A stretch of 64,000 nt of DNA. It comes from Psococerastis gibbosa. Lineage: Eukaryota; Arthropoda; Insecta; Psocodea; Psocidae. Of this stretch, positions 10,484 through 21,200 are shown piece after piece (the stretch's first letter is position 1; each line of letters opens with the position of its first letter). The position numbers and the translations under genes are program-made. The stretch covers positions 1,860,001 to 1,924,000 of the forward strand of contig OZ020488.1 of the NCBI GenBank assembly GCA_963971405.1, read 5' to 3'. A model generated the notes under the pieces. That model did no database searches, had not been told where the DNA came from, and was given only the letters and a program-made list of their open reading frames with translations.

Positions 10484-10855
10484 GGGAAGTATTGATTTGG
10501 TAAACAAATAACAGAGTGCAGGTTCAAACCTGTTGTGAATCACCAGGTGCATATAACTCTGTACAGTCGTCTAATGGTTCAAACAAACAAGCCATTAATA
10601 AATCTACCCCTCGCTGACAGTCCATTGTAAGCTAAAGTGATTTTTGTTTTCGTAAATCTATCCAACACTTAGGTTGAAGGGAAGTATTGATTTGGCAAAC
10701 AAATAACAGAGTGCAGGTTCAAACCTGTTGTGAATCACCAGGTGCATATAACTCTGTACAGCCGTCTAATGGTTCAAACAAACAAGCCATTAATAAATCT
10801 ACCCCTCGCTGACAGTCCATTGTAAGCTAAAGTGATTTTTGTTTTTGCATTAGTT
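10484..10855 (+). repeat. 195-bp tandem duplication with conserved stem-loop, left arm
   Basis: Two units start at 10484 and 10679 with GGGAAGTATTGATTTGG. Each contains ACAGAGT and ACTCTGT (10511-10517 and 10556-10562 in unit 1), which can pair as a 7-bp stem. That stem encloses a hairpin CAGGTT-CA-AACCTG. The core GGTTCAAACC matches the pol III B-box pattern, and T runs follow at the unit end. The two units are almost the same in this core. It may be a structured RNA, a cruciform or a protein-binding site. Confidence 0.6.
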
Positions 10856-10960
10856 GCAATCGATAGTTAGAAAATGAATGGTGTCTTAACAACATATTAT
10901 CCGCTTCGTGATGGACAATCTATCCCTGTACCCTTACCATCTATCCTTCGTGGGTGGTCG

Positions 10961-11062
10961 TCGCTACAAAAGGCATCGCCTTGGGTTGAGGAGCTTAGTT
11001 GAAACCGAACCTTCATTCGCGTAATACCACTTCAGTGTAGTGAATTTGTGTAATCGTACAGC
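10961..11062 (+). promoter_or_regulatory. leader/promoter module of the polymerase gene, left arm
   Basis: This 102-bp segment is the partner of 9771-9877. It carries CTACAAAAGGCATCGCC, TTGGGTTGAGGAGCTTAGTT and CGAACCTTCATTC. A TTCAGT at about 11031 resembles an arthropod initiator. A copy of GTGGGTGGTC lies directly upstream at 10950. Confidence 0.6.
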
Positions 11063-14000
11063 ATGGAATCGAAGAAAAGGAAACTGAACGCGAGGGAATA
11101 TGTGTGTAGAATATGTGCTGTGAGTTTCACACTAAATTGCAATTTAAAAAGACATGTCATAAACAAACATGGAGTTAGTATTATACCATGCAAAAAATGT
11201 AAAGCCACATTCACATGCAGAGAGGACCTATCTCATCATATATTGCAGCGGCATACATCAGCAAATCACGGGATGGAAATTGTACAAACTCGCCCAAAAC
11301 TGACATCTGCTGGGAATGGAGAGGACTGCAAGGCATGCGGGGGCAAAATCAACAACTCCAGTCCACTTACAGTTCTGTGTAAAGAATGTTCATCTATCTT
11401 TTCGTGTAAGTATGAGAATCCTGTATCTGTTAAAACCCTTGAGTGTAAATATATTTGTGAATTCTGTTCGGTCCCTTTTGCTCGGAAGTATAGTTTGAAA
11501 GTCCACATATTAAGCATACATATTATTAATTGTTTGAATTGCAAGAAATTGTTTATGAGGGAAGATTTTACTAATCATAAGAATAATTGCACAATTATGA
11601 GCGGGGGAGCACTATCCAACGAGGAGAACTTTTTATGCAAAACATCTATAGCTCTAGATGGTGTAGTAAAACAATACAATTATAAAAACATAACCATACA
11701 TGATCCCGTTGTATATTTAAATAATATGGAAGGTGAGGTTGATTCTATTACAACTGAAAACATTAAACTTTTTAATGCAATTAAATGGTATGTAGCCTTA
11801 CACATTAAATTTGAACGCGGACCCGACAATAATAAAAACTATACTGAAGCATGGTTTCATGCTAAAAACGAACAACTTTTCCTCACTGATGACTCCACAA
11901 TAAAATATCAACAAATGATTGAACAAATTTTAGTAAAAATAGATAAATTTCAAGCAATGGGAAGCGGGTGGGTGTTGAAATCTTTAAAACATTTTGTTAT
12001 TTTTATTGCTGAATATAATCCATGCAGTGGTAGTAGTTACATCCCTTTACCCAAAAAAATCTATAACACTAAAGCAGTAATCAATATTAAAAATGACGAT
12101 CTCAAATGTTTTATATGGTCAATTTTAGCATACTTACATCCAGTAAGTCGGGATGCTCAGCGGGTTTATAATTATAAAAAGTATGAAAAAGAGTTAGATA
12201 TGAAAGGTATAACTTACCCAGTATCTTTGCAAGTCATTTCAAAATTTGAAAAAAATAATAATATTGGAGTAAATGTGTTTGGTTATGATCACAGACTGTA
12301 CCCATTATATTTATCACAAAGTCACCATTATAATAAGCAGGTGGATCTGCTTTACATAACGGAAGACGAAAATTCACATTATTGTCTTATTAAAAATTTC
12401 AACAAACTTAATTTCTCAATCACTAAACATAAGGAACAAAAGTTTTATTGTCGTTGGTGCATACACGCCTTTAGTAGTGCTGAACGCTTACATGAACATA
12501 AGCCACTCTGCTCAAGACATGATCCTCAAAAAACCACATTTCCAATTCAGGAGAAAAGCACTATGAAATTTGATAAGGCACAATATATGATCCCTGTAGC
12601 ATATAGAATATATGCCGATTTCGAGAGCATTCTCAGTCCCGTTGAAGGGACTATTTGTAACACTGAAAAATTATCTGCACATATACCATCAGGGTTTTGT
12701 TATGTTGTTGTAGATATCAATGGGAATAAGTTTAAAGAACCGGTAGTTTACAGGGGAGCTAATGCTGTTGATGTGTTTTTGAAATCGTTATTAAATGTTA
12801 AGGATGAAATTTTAAACATTTATAAAAATATTAAAGCAGTAATTATGACTGACGAGGATAGAGAAAATTTTAAAAACTCTGTCATTTGTAATGTTTGTCA
12901 AAAACCACTAGGAAATGATCGTGTAATAGACCACTGTCATATAACGGGGAAATATAGACAAGCATTACATAATGTTTGTAATATGAGCAATTTTCGAACT
13001 CCAAAACATATCCCCGTTTTTATGCATAACTTAAAACGTTATGATGGTCATCTTATCATGGAAGGGGTTGGGAAACTAAAAAATATGAAAATTACTTGTA
13101 TAGCTAAAACTATGGAGGAATATATAGCCTTTAGTATTGGAGAGTTACGCTTTTTAGACACTTATCAATTTATGGCCTCCTCTTTAGATTCATTAGTCAA
13201 AAATCTTGTTGATGCGGATAAAAATAAATTTAAAATTATGAAAACATGTTTTGTGGGTGAAAAATTAGACTTGATGTTGAGGAAGGGTGTCTTCCCCTAT
13301 GAATATATAACGCACGAATCAAAATTTAATGAGGAACACTTACCTCCAATTGATGCATTTTTTAGTCAATTAACTCAAGAGGGGATTTCACAAGAAAAAT
13401 ATGAACATGCTCAAAAGGTGTGGAATGCTTTTAGTATAAAGAATTTAGGAGAATACCAAGACTTGTATGTATTAACAGACACCCTTCTCCTTTGCGATGT
13501 TTTTGAAGCCTTTAGAGCCTTATGTTTTGAAAACGATAACCTCGAAATTTGTCACATGTACACAGCACCAGGGCTAGCTCTTCAGAGCTGTCTGAAAATG
13601 ACAGGAGTAGAACTTGAGCTATTGAGCGAACCTGATATGTATTTGTTTTGTGAGGCTGGGATTCGCGGGGGTATAAGTATGATTTCAAAAAGATTTGCGG
13701 AAAGCAACAATAAATACTTAAAAAAATTTGACTCAAATAAGCCATCCAAATTTATAGTATATTGGGATTGCACTAACTTATACGGACATGCGATGCGTCA
13801 ATTTTTACCTATTAGTGGGTTTCGCTGGATGGAGGAGGAAGAAATCAAAAACTTTAATGTAATGCTCGCACCTGATGAGGGCGATGATGGGTTCATATTA
13901 CAGGTGGACATGGAATATCCACAAAAATTACATGATTTACATAATGAATACCCACTAGCAGCTGAACATTGTGTTGTAACATCAGACATGATTTCCCCCT

Positions 14001-15043
14001 ATTGTAAGGAATTTCTCGCTGAAAATGATATATCTTTAACATCCAACTTCTCAAAGCTTATTCCCAACTTAAACGATAAACACAACTATATAATACATTA
14101 TCGAAATTTGAAGCAATGTTTAGAATTGGGATTAAAATTAAAATGTATACATAAAATTTTAGCTTTTAAGCAAAGCGCTTGGATGCGACCCTTTATCGAT
14201 TTTAACACAGAAAAACGGAAATTAGCTTGTAATGATTTCGAGAAGGATTTTTATAAATTGAAAATTAATAGTATGTATGGGAAGACAATGGAGAATGTTA
14301 GAAATCACGCAAAATTAGAGTTAGTTAACACTGCCAAACGAGCTCGTAAACTTATCTCATCCCCTGCATTTAAAGATTTTAAGATTTTTTCAAACGATTT
14401 AATAGCAGTCCGGTCAAAAAAAACTAATATTTTGCTAAACAAGCCAATATTTATTGGCCTAACCGTTCTCGAACTATCCAAGGTAGTTATGTATGAATTT
14501 CATTATAACTTTGTAAAACAAATGTATGGTGATAAAGCTGCACTGATTTTAACAGATACAGATTCGCTCGTTTATGAGGTTGAGAGTGATGATTTGTACA
14601 CTGATTTAAAACCATATCCCCATTTATTTGATAACTCAGTATATCCTCCGAACCATCTCTTATACAATATTGAAAATAAAAAGAAAGTGGGAACGTTCAA
14701 AGATGAAAATGCTCAATCTCACATTTTACAATGTGTTGCTTTACGCCCAAAATTGTATTCCCTTTTAGAGGAGGGAAAGGAGAAGAAAGTGGGCAAAGGT
14801 ATAGTTCGTTCAACCCTTAAACATCATATTAACCATCAAGACTATTACAATACCTTATTTAAGCCTTGCATAGCAAAAGACTCACGTAAACCAATGTTCC
14901 GTATTCAAAGTAGAGATCATAAGCTTTTTACAATTAAACAGCAAAAAGTCACTCTTAGTCCTTATGATGATAAACGGTATGTGTGTCGTAATGGAATTGA
15001 TAGTTTAGCTCATGGTCATTATCGCATTATAGATATGTCTTAG
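11063..15043 (+). CDS. family-B DNA polymerase with zinc fingers, left arm
   Basis: The intact 1326-residue frame starts at the ATG after the leader module. It opens with a basic KKRK and C2H2 fingers (C15/C18/H31/H36 and C43/C46/H59/H64), with more Cys/His clusters to about residue 170. A conserved middle region follows. Exonuclease motifs are complete: Exo I DFE (519-521), Exo II NLKRYD (656-661) and Exo III YVLTD (802-806). Polymerase motifs are DCTNLYG (902-908), KINSMYG (1067-1073) and DTDS (1165-1168), then a KLY motif. Between Exo I and Exo II sits a Cys-x2-Cys ... DHCHITGKYR ... Cys block (about 609-641) like recombination endonuclease VII. All acidic catalytic residues are kept, so it looks active. 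It resembles virus- and Polinton-type polymerases; protein priming is inferred from the class. Confidence 0.88.
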   Translation: MESKKRKLNAREYVCRICAVSFTLNCNLKRHVINKHGVSIIPCKKCKATFTCREDLSHHILQRHTSANHGMEIVQTRPKLTSAGNGEDCKACGGKINNSSPLTVLCKECSSIFSCKYENPVSVKTLECKYICEFCSVPFARKYSLKVHILSIHIINCLNCKKLFMREDFTNHKNNCTIMSGGALSNEENFLCKTSIALDGVVKQYNYKNITIHDPVVYLNNMEGEVDSITTENIKLFNAIKWYVALHIKFERGPDNNKNYTEAWFHAKNEQLFLTDDSTIKYQQMIEQILVKIDKFQAMGSGWVLKSLKHFVIFIAEYNPCSGSSYIPLPKKIYNTKAVINIKNDDLKCFIWSILAYLHPVSRDAQRVYNYKKYEKELDMKGITYPVSLQVISKFEKNNNIGVNVFGYDHRLYPLYLSQSHHYNKQVDLLYITEDENSHYCLIKNFNKLNFSITKHKEQKFYCRWCIHAFSSAERLHEHKPLCSRHDPQKTTFPIQEKSTMKFDKAQYMIPVAYRIYADFESILSPVEGTICNTEKLSAHIPSGFCYVVVDINGNKFKEPVVYRGANAVDVFLKSLLNVKDEILNIYKNIKAVIMTDEDRENFKNSVICNVCQKPLGNDRVIDHCHITGKYRQALHNVCNMSNFRTPKHIPVFMHNLKRYDGHLIMEGVGKLKNMKITCIAKTMEEYIAFSIGELRFLDTYQFMASSLDSLVKNLVDADKNKFKIMKTCFVGEKLDLMLRKGVFPYEYITHESKFNEEHLPPIDAFFSQLTQEGISQEKYEHAQKVWNAFSIKNLGEYQDLYVLTDTLLLCDVFEAFRALCFENDNLEICHMYTAPGLALQSCLKMTGVELELLSEPDMYLFCEAGIRGGISMISKRFAESNNKYLKKFDSNKPSKFIVYWDCTNLYGHAMRQFLPISGFRWMEEEEIKNFNVMLAPDEGDDGFILQVDMEYPQKLHDLHNEYPLAAEHCVVTSDMISPYCKEFLAENDISLTSNFSKLIPNLNDKHNYIIHYRNLKQCLELGLKLKCIHKILAFKQSAWMRPFIDFNTEKRKLACNDFEKDFYKLKINSMYGKTMENVRNHAKLELVNTAKRARKLISSPAFKDFKIFSNDLIAVRSKKTNILLNKPIFIGLTVLELSKVVMYEFHYNFVKQMYGDKAALILTDTDSLVYEVESDDLYTDLKPYPHLFDNSVYPPNHLLYNIENKKKVGTFKDENAQSHILQCVALRPKLYSLLEEGKEKKVGKGIVRSTLKHHINHQDYYNTLFKPCIAKDSRKPMFRIQSRDHKLFTIKQQKVTLSPYDDKRYVCRNGIDSLAHGHYRIIDMS

Positions 15044-15285
15044 GTTTAAAAGTTTGTTTTAAGTGATTGTATGTAAAGACATTGATTTCTTTTAAAATAT
15101 GTGTATTATAAAATTTGTATATCATAAAATGGTTTACATTCGTTTAGCTCATGGTCATTATTGTATTATAGATAAGTCTTAGGCTTAAAAGCTTGTTTTA
15201 AGTGATTGTATGAAAAGACATTGATTTCTTTTAAAATATGTGTATTATAAAATTTATATATCATAAAATGGTTTACATTCATTTA
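15004..15285 (+). repeat. 139-bp tandem duplication of the polymerase 3' end, left arm
   Basis: The last codons of the polymerase (TTTAGCTCATGGTCATTAT onward) plus its 3' flank are repeated immediately downstream at 15143. The second copy is out of the reading frame context and ends in the same TCTTAGG sequence. The right arm has the same arrangement at about 18015-18296. Confidence 0.7.
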
Positions 15286-15639
15286 CAATAGTTGATGTAC
15301 AATACCAGTTAAAGGTACATATTCATATAAGCAGTCGCTGATGAGTAGACAGTCCCTTTATTTGCCATGCAGACAACCCTTTATATATTGGAGTGCATAA
15401 GGTCGGTGGCCATTTCAGTCCCCCTCGCATTAAGATTATGACACATCGCTATTAATTCAGGTACGCCGATATAATAAGTGCACTCAGCATCTTAAAAGAA
15501 ATGTATTAATCCCACAATAGGTGTTCAATATACCCACCAGCCGTGTTTATAAAAATGAATTTTCAATAATCCCAACTAAGTCTCAGTTTCTCACAATAGG
15601 TGTGCAATATACCAGGCAGTCGTGTTTTCTATGTTAGAT
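15286..15639. other. non-coding spacer before the satellite, left arm
   Basis: About 350 bp without an open frame separates the duplicated 3' end from the satellite. It contains a repeated CACAATAGGTGTNCAATATAC sequence of about 20 bp in two versions (near 15515 and 15594). Confidence 0.45.
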
Positions 15640-17660
15640 TTAGTTACATTGGGCTAGGACAGGTTAAGTTATAATATTAGGCTAGGTTAAATTTTTATAT
15701 CAAGTTAGGATAGGTTACATTGGATTAGGATAGGCCAGATTAGGTTACATTGGGTTAGGTTAGCTGTTTACCTAGATTAAATTCATCATTTTTTTTTTAA
15801 CAAAAATATTTTTATATCAAATAAATATGATGTTAAGTTAGGTTACATTGAATTAGGATAGGTTAGATTAGGTTACATTGGATTAGGATAGGCCAGATTA
15901 CGTTACATTGGGTTAGGTTAGCTGTTTACCTAGATTAAATTCATCATTTTTTTAACAAAAATATTTTTATATCAAATAAATATGATGTTAAGTTAGGTTA
16001 CATTGAATTAGGATAGGTTAGATTAGGTTACATTGGGTGCAATATACCAGGCAGTTGTGTTTTCTATGTTAGATTTAGTTACATTGGGCTAGGACAGGTT
16101 AAGTTTTAATATTAGTCTAGGTTAAATTTTTATATCAAGTTAGGGTAGGTTACATTGGATTAGGATAGGCCAGATTAGGTTACATTGGGTTAGGTTAGCT
16201 GTTTACCTAGATTAAATTCATCATTTCTTTTTTTAAAAAAAATATTTTTTATATCAAATAAATATAATGTTAAGTTAGGTTACATTGAATTAGGATAGGT
16301 TAGATTAGGTTACATTGGATTAGGATAGGCCAGATTAGGTTACATTGGGTTAGGTTAGCTGTTTACCTAGATTAAATTCATCATTTTTTTAACAAAAATA
16401 TTTTTATATCAAATAAATATGATGTTAAGTTAGGTTACATTGAATTAGGATAGGTTAGATTAGGTTACATTGGATTAGGATAGGCCAGATTAGGTTACAT
16501 TGGGTTAGGTTAGCTGTTTACCTAGATTACATTCATCATTTTTTTAACAAAAATATTTTTATATCAAATAAATATGACGTTAAGTTAGGTTACATTGAAT
16601 TAGGATAGGTTACATTAGGTTACATTGGGTTAGGATAGGTTAAGTTAGCCGCTAACTTAACCTATCCTAACCCAATGTAACCTAATGTAACCTATCCTAA
16701 TTCAATGTAACCTAACTTAACGTCATATTTATTTGATATAAAAATATTTTTGTTAAAAAAATGATGAATGTAATCTAGGTAAACAGCTAACCTAACCCAA
16801 TGTAACCTAATCTGGCCTATCCTAATCCAATGTAACCTAATCTAACCTATCCTAATTCAATGTAACCTAACTTAACATCATATTTATTTGATATAAAAAT
16901 ATTTTTGTTAAAAAAATGATGAATTTAATCTAGGTAAACAGCTAACCTAACCCAATGTAACCTAATCTGGCCTATCCTAATCCAATGTAACCTAATCTAA
17001 CCTATCCTAATTCAATGTAACCTAACTTAACATTATATTTATTTGATATAAAAAATATTTTTTTTAAAAAAAGAAATGATGAATTTAATCTAGGTAAACA
17101 GCTAACCCAATGTAACCTAATCTGGCCTATCCTAATCCAATGTAACCTAATCTAACCTATCCTAATTCAATGTAACCTAACTTAACATTATATTTATTTG
17201 ATATAAAAAATATTTTTTTTAAAAAAAGAAATGATGAATTTAATCTAGGTAAACAGCTAACCTAACCCAATGTAACCTAATCTGGCCTATCCTAATCCAA
17301 TGTAACCTACCCTAACTTGATATAAAAATTTAACCTAGACTAATATTAAAACTTAACCTGTCCTAGCCCAATGTAACTAAATCTAACATAGAAAACACAA
17401 CTGCCTGGTATATTGCACCCAATGTAACCTAATCTAACCTATCCTAATTCAATGTAACCTAACTTAACATCATATTTATTTGATATAAAAATATTTTTGT
17501 TAAAAAAAAAATGATGAATTTAATCTAGGTAAACAGCTAACCTAACCCAATGTAACCTAATCTGGCCTATCCTAATCCAATGTAACCTATCCTAACTTGA
17601 TATAAAAATTTAACCTAGCCTAATATTATAACTTAACCTGTCCTAGCCCAATGTAACTAA
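15640..17660. repeat. TTAGG-rich central satellite, two inverted blocks meeting at 16650
   Basis: Units of about 165 bp carry runs such as GGTTACATTGGGTTAGG and GATTAGGATAGGCCAGATTA plus an AT-rich part with ATCAAATAAATATGATGTTA. On the left the units read toward the centre; on the right they are inverted. The turning point is TAAGTTAGC-C-GCTAACTTA. A GTGCAATATACCAGGCAG block interrupts the array twice per arm. Between these interruptions the left arm has two units and the right arm one, while nearer the centre the right arm has one more, so total lengths stay almost equal. Confidence 0.8.
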
Positions 17661-18256
17661 ATCTAACATAGAAAACACGACTGCCTGGTATATTGCACAC
17701 CTATTGTGAGAAACTGAGACTTAGTTGGGATTATTGAAAATTCATTTTTATAAACACGGCTGGTGGGTATATTGAACACCTATTGTGGGATTAATACATT
17801 TCTTTTAAGATGCTGAGTGCACTTATTATATCGGCGTACCTGAATTAATAGCGATGTGTCATAATCTTAATGCGAGGGGGACTGAAATGGCCACCGACCT
17901 TATGCACTCCAATATATAAAGGGTTGTCTGCATGGCAAATAAAGGGACTGTCTACTCATCAGCGACTGCTTATATGAATATGTACCTTTAACTGGTATTG
18001 TACATCAACTATTGTAAATGAATGTAAACCATTTTATGATATATAAATTTTATAATACACATATTTTAAAAGAAATCAATGTCTTTTCATACAATCACTT
18101 AAAACAAGCTTTTAAGCCTAAGACTTATCTATAATACAATAATGACCATGAGCTAAACGAATGTAAACCATTTTATGATATACAAATTTTATAATACACA
18201 TATTTTAAAAGAAATCAATGTCTTTACATACAATCACTTAAAACAAACTTTTAAAC

Positions 18257-21200
18257 CTAAGACATATCTATAATGCGATAATGACCATGAGCTAAACTAT
18301 CAATTCCATTACGACACACATACCGTTTATCATCATAAGGACTAAGAGTGACTTTTTGCTGTTTAATTGTAAAAAGCTTATGATCTCTACTTTGAATACG
18401 GAACATTGGTTTACGTGAGTCTTTTGCTATGCAAGGCTTAAATAAGGTATTGTAATAGTCTTGATGTTTAATATGATGTTTAAGGGTTGAACGAACTATA
18501 CCTTTGCCCACTTTCTTCTCCTTTCCCTCCTCTAAAAGGGAATACAATTTTGGGCGTAAAGCAACACATTGTAAAATGTGAGATTGAGCATTTTCATCTT
18601 TGAACGTTCCCACTTTCTTTTTATTTTCAATATTGTATAAGAGATGGTTCGGAGGATATACTGAGTTATCAAATAAATGGGGATATGGTTTTAAATCAGT
18701 GTACAAATCATCACTCTCAACCTCATAAACGAGCGAATCTGTATCTGTTAAAATCAGTGCAGCTTTATCACCATACATTTGTTTTACAAAGTTATAATGA
18801 AATTCATACATAACTACCTTGGATAGTTCGAGAACGGTTAGGCCAATAAATATTGGCTTGTTTAGCAAAATATTAGTTTTTTTTGACCGGACTGCTATTA
18901 AATCGTTTGAAAAAATCTTAAAATCTTTAAATGCAGGGGATGAGATAAGTTTACGAGCTCGTTTGGCAGTGTTAACTAACTCTAATTTTGCGTGATTTCT
19001 AACATTCTCCATTGTCTTCCCATACATACTATTAATTTTCAATTTATAAAAATCCTTCTCGAAATCATTACAAGCTAATTTCCGTTTTTCTGTGTTAAAA
19101 TCGATAAAGGGTCGCATCCAAGCGCTTTGCTTAAAAGCTAAAATTTTATGTATACATTTTAATTTTAATCCCAATTCTAAACATTGCTTCAAATTTCGAT
19201 AATGTATTATATAGTTGTGTTTATCGTTTAAGTTGGGAATAAGCTTTGAGAAGTTGGATGTTAAAGATATATCATTTTCAGCGAGAAATTCCTTACAATA
19301 GGGGGAAATCATGTCTGATGTTACAACACAATGTTCAGCTGCTAGTGGGTATTCATTATGTAAATCATGTAATTTTTGTGGATATTCCATGTCCACCTGT
19401 AATATGAACCCATCATCGCCCTCATCAGGTGCGAGCATTACATTAAAGTTTTTGATTTCTTCCTCCTCCATCCAGCGAAACCCACTAATAGGTAAAAATT
19501 GACGCATCGCATGTCCGTATAAGTTAGTGCAATCCCAATATACTATAAATTTGGATGGCTTATTTGAGTCAAATTTTTTTAAGTATTTATTGTTGCTTTC
19601 CGCAAATCTTTTTGAAATCATACTTATACCCCCGCGAATCCCAGCCTCACAAAACAAATACATATCAGGTTCGCTCAATAGCTCAAGTTCTACTCCTGTC
19701 ATTTTCAGACAGCTCTGAAGAGCTAGCCCTGGTGCTGTGTACATGTGACAAATTTCGAGGTTATCGTTTTCAAAACATAAGGCTCTAAAGGCTTCAAAAA
19801 CATCGCAAAGGAGAAGGGTGTCTGTTAATACATACAAGTCTTGGTATTCTCCTAAATTCTTTATACTAAAAGCATTCCACACCTTTTGAGCATGTTCATA
19901 TTTTTCTTGTGAAATCCCCTCTTGAGTTAATTGACTAAAAAATGCATCAATTGGAGGTAAGTGTTCCTCATTAAATTTTGATTCGTGCGTTATATATTCA
20001 TAGGGGAAGACACCCTTCCTCAACATCAAGTCTAATTTTTCACCCACAAAACATGTTTTCATAATTTTAAATTTATTTTTATCCGCATCAACAAGATTTT
20101 TGACTAATGAATCTAAAGAGGAGGCCATAAATTGATAAGTGTCTAAAAAGCGTAACTCTCCAATACTAAAGGCTATATATTCCTCCATAGTTTTAGCTAT
20201 ACAAGTAATTTTCATATTTTTTAGTTTCCCAACCCCTTCCATGATAAGATGACCATCATAACGTTTTAAGTTATGCATAAAAACGGGGATATGTTTTGGA
20301 GTTCGAAAATTGCTCATATTACAAACATTATGTAATGCTTGTCTATATTTCCCCGTTATATGACAGTGGTCTATTACACGATCATTTCCTAGTGGTTTTT
20401 GACAAACATTACAAATGACAGAGTTTTTAAAATTTTCTCTATCCTCGTCAGTCATAATTACTGCTTTAATATTTTTATAAATGTTTAAAATTTCATCCTT
20501 AACATTTAATAACGATTTCAAAAACACATCAACAGCATTAGCTCCCCTGTAAACTACCGGTTCTTTAAACTTATTCCCATTGATATCTACAACAACATAA
20601 CAAAACCCTGATGGTATATGTGCAGATAATTTTTCAGTGTTACAAATAGTCCCTTCAACGGGACTGAGAATGCTCTCGAAATCGGCATATATTCTATATG
20701 CTACAGGGATCATATATTGTGCCTTATCAAATTTCATAGTGCTTTTCTCCTGAATTGGAAATGTGGTTTTTTGAGGATCATGTCTTGAGCAGAGTGGCTT
20801 ATGTTCATGTAAGCGTTCAGCACTACTAAAGGCGTGTATGCACCAACGACAATAAAACTTTTGTTCCTTATGTTTAGTGATTGAGAAATTAAGTTTGTTG
20901 AAATTTTTAATAAGACAATAATGTGAATTTTCGTCTTCCGTTATGTAAAGCAGATCCACCTGCTTATTATAATGGTGACTTTGTGATAAATATAATGGGT
21001 ACAGTCTGTGATCATAACCAAACACATTTACTCCAATATTATTATTTTTTTCAAATTTTGAAATGACTTGCAAAGATACTGGGTAAGTTATACCTTTCAT
21101 ATCTAACTCTTTTTCATACTTTTTATAATTATAAACCCGCTGAGCATCCCGACTTACTGGATGTAAGTATGCTAAAATTGACCATATAAAACATTTGAGA

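Noticed and set aside
11266-14000. Minus-strand and alternate-frame open frames inside the polymerase genes
   Set aside because: They mirror in both arms only because the DNA is repeated, and they lie fully inside the polymerase reading frame.
16600-16700. The central satellite as a true telomere
   Set aside because: TTAGG-like motifs are embedded in a ~165-bp unit with AT-rich spacers rather than in uninterrupted 5-bp repeats, and DNA continues on both sides.
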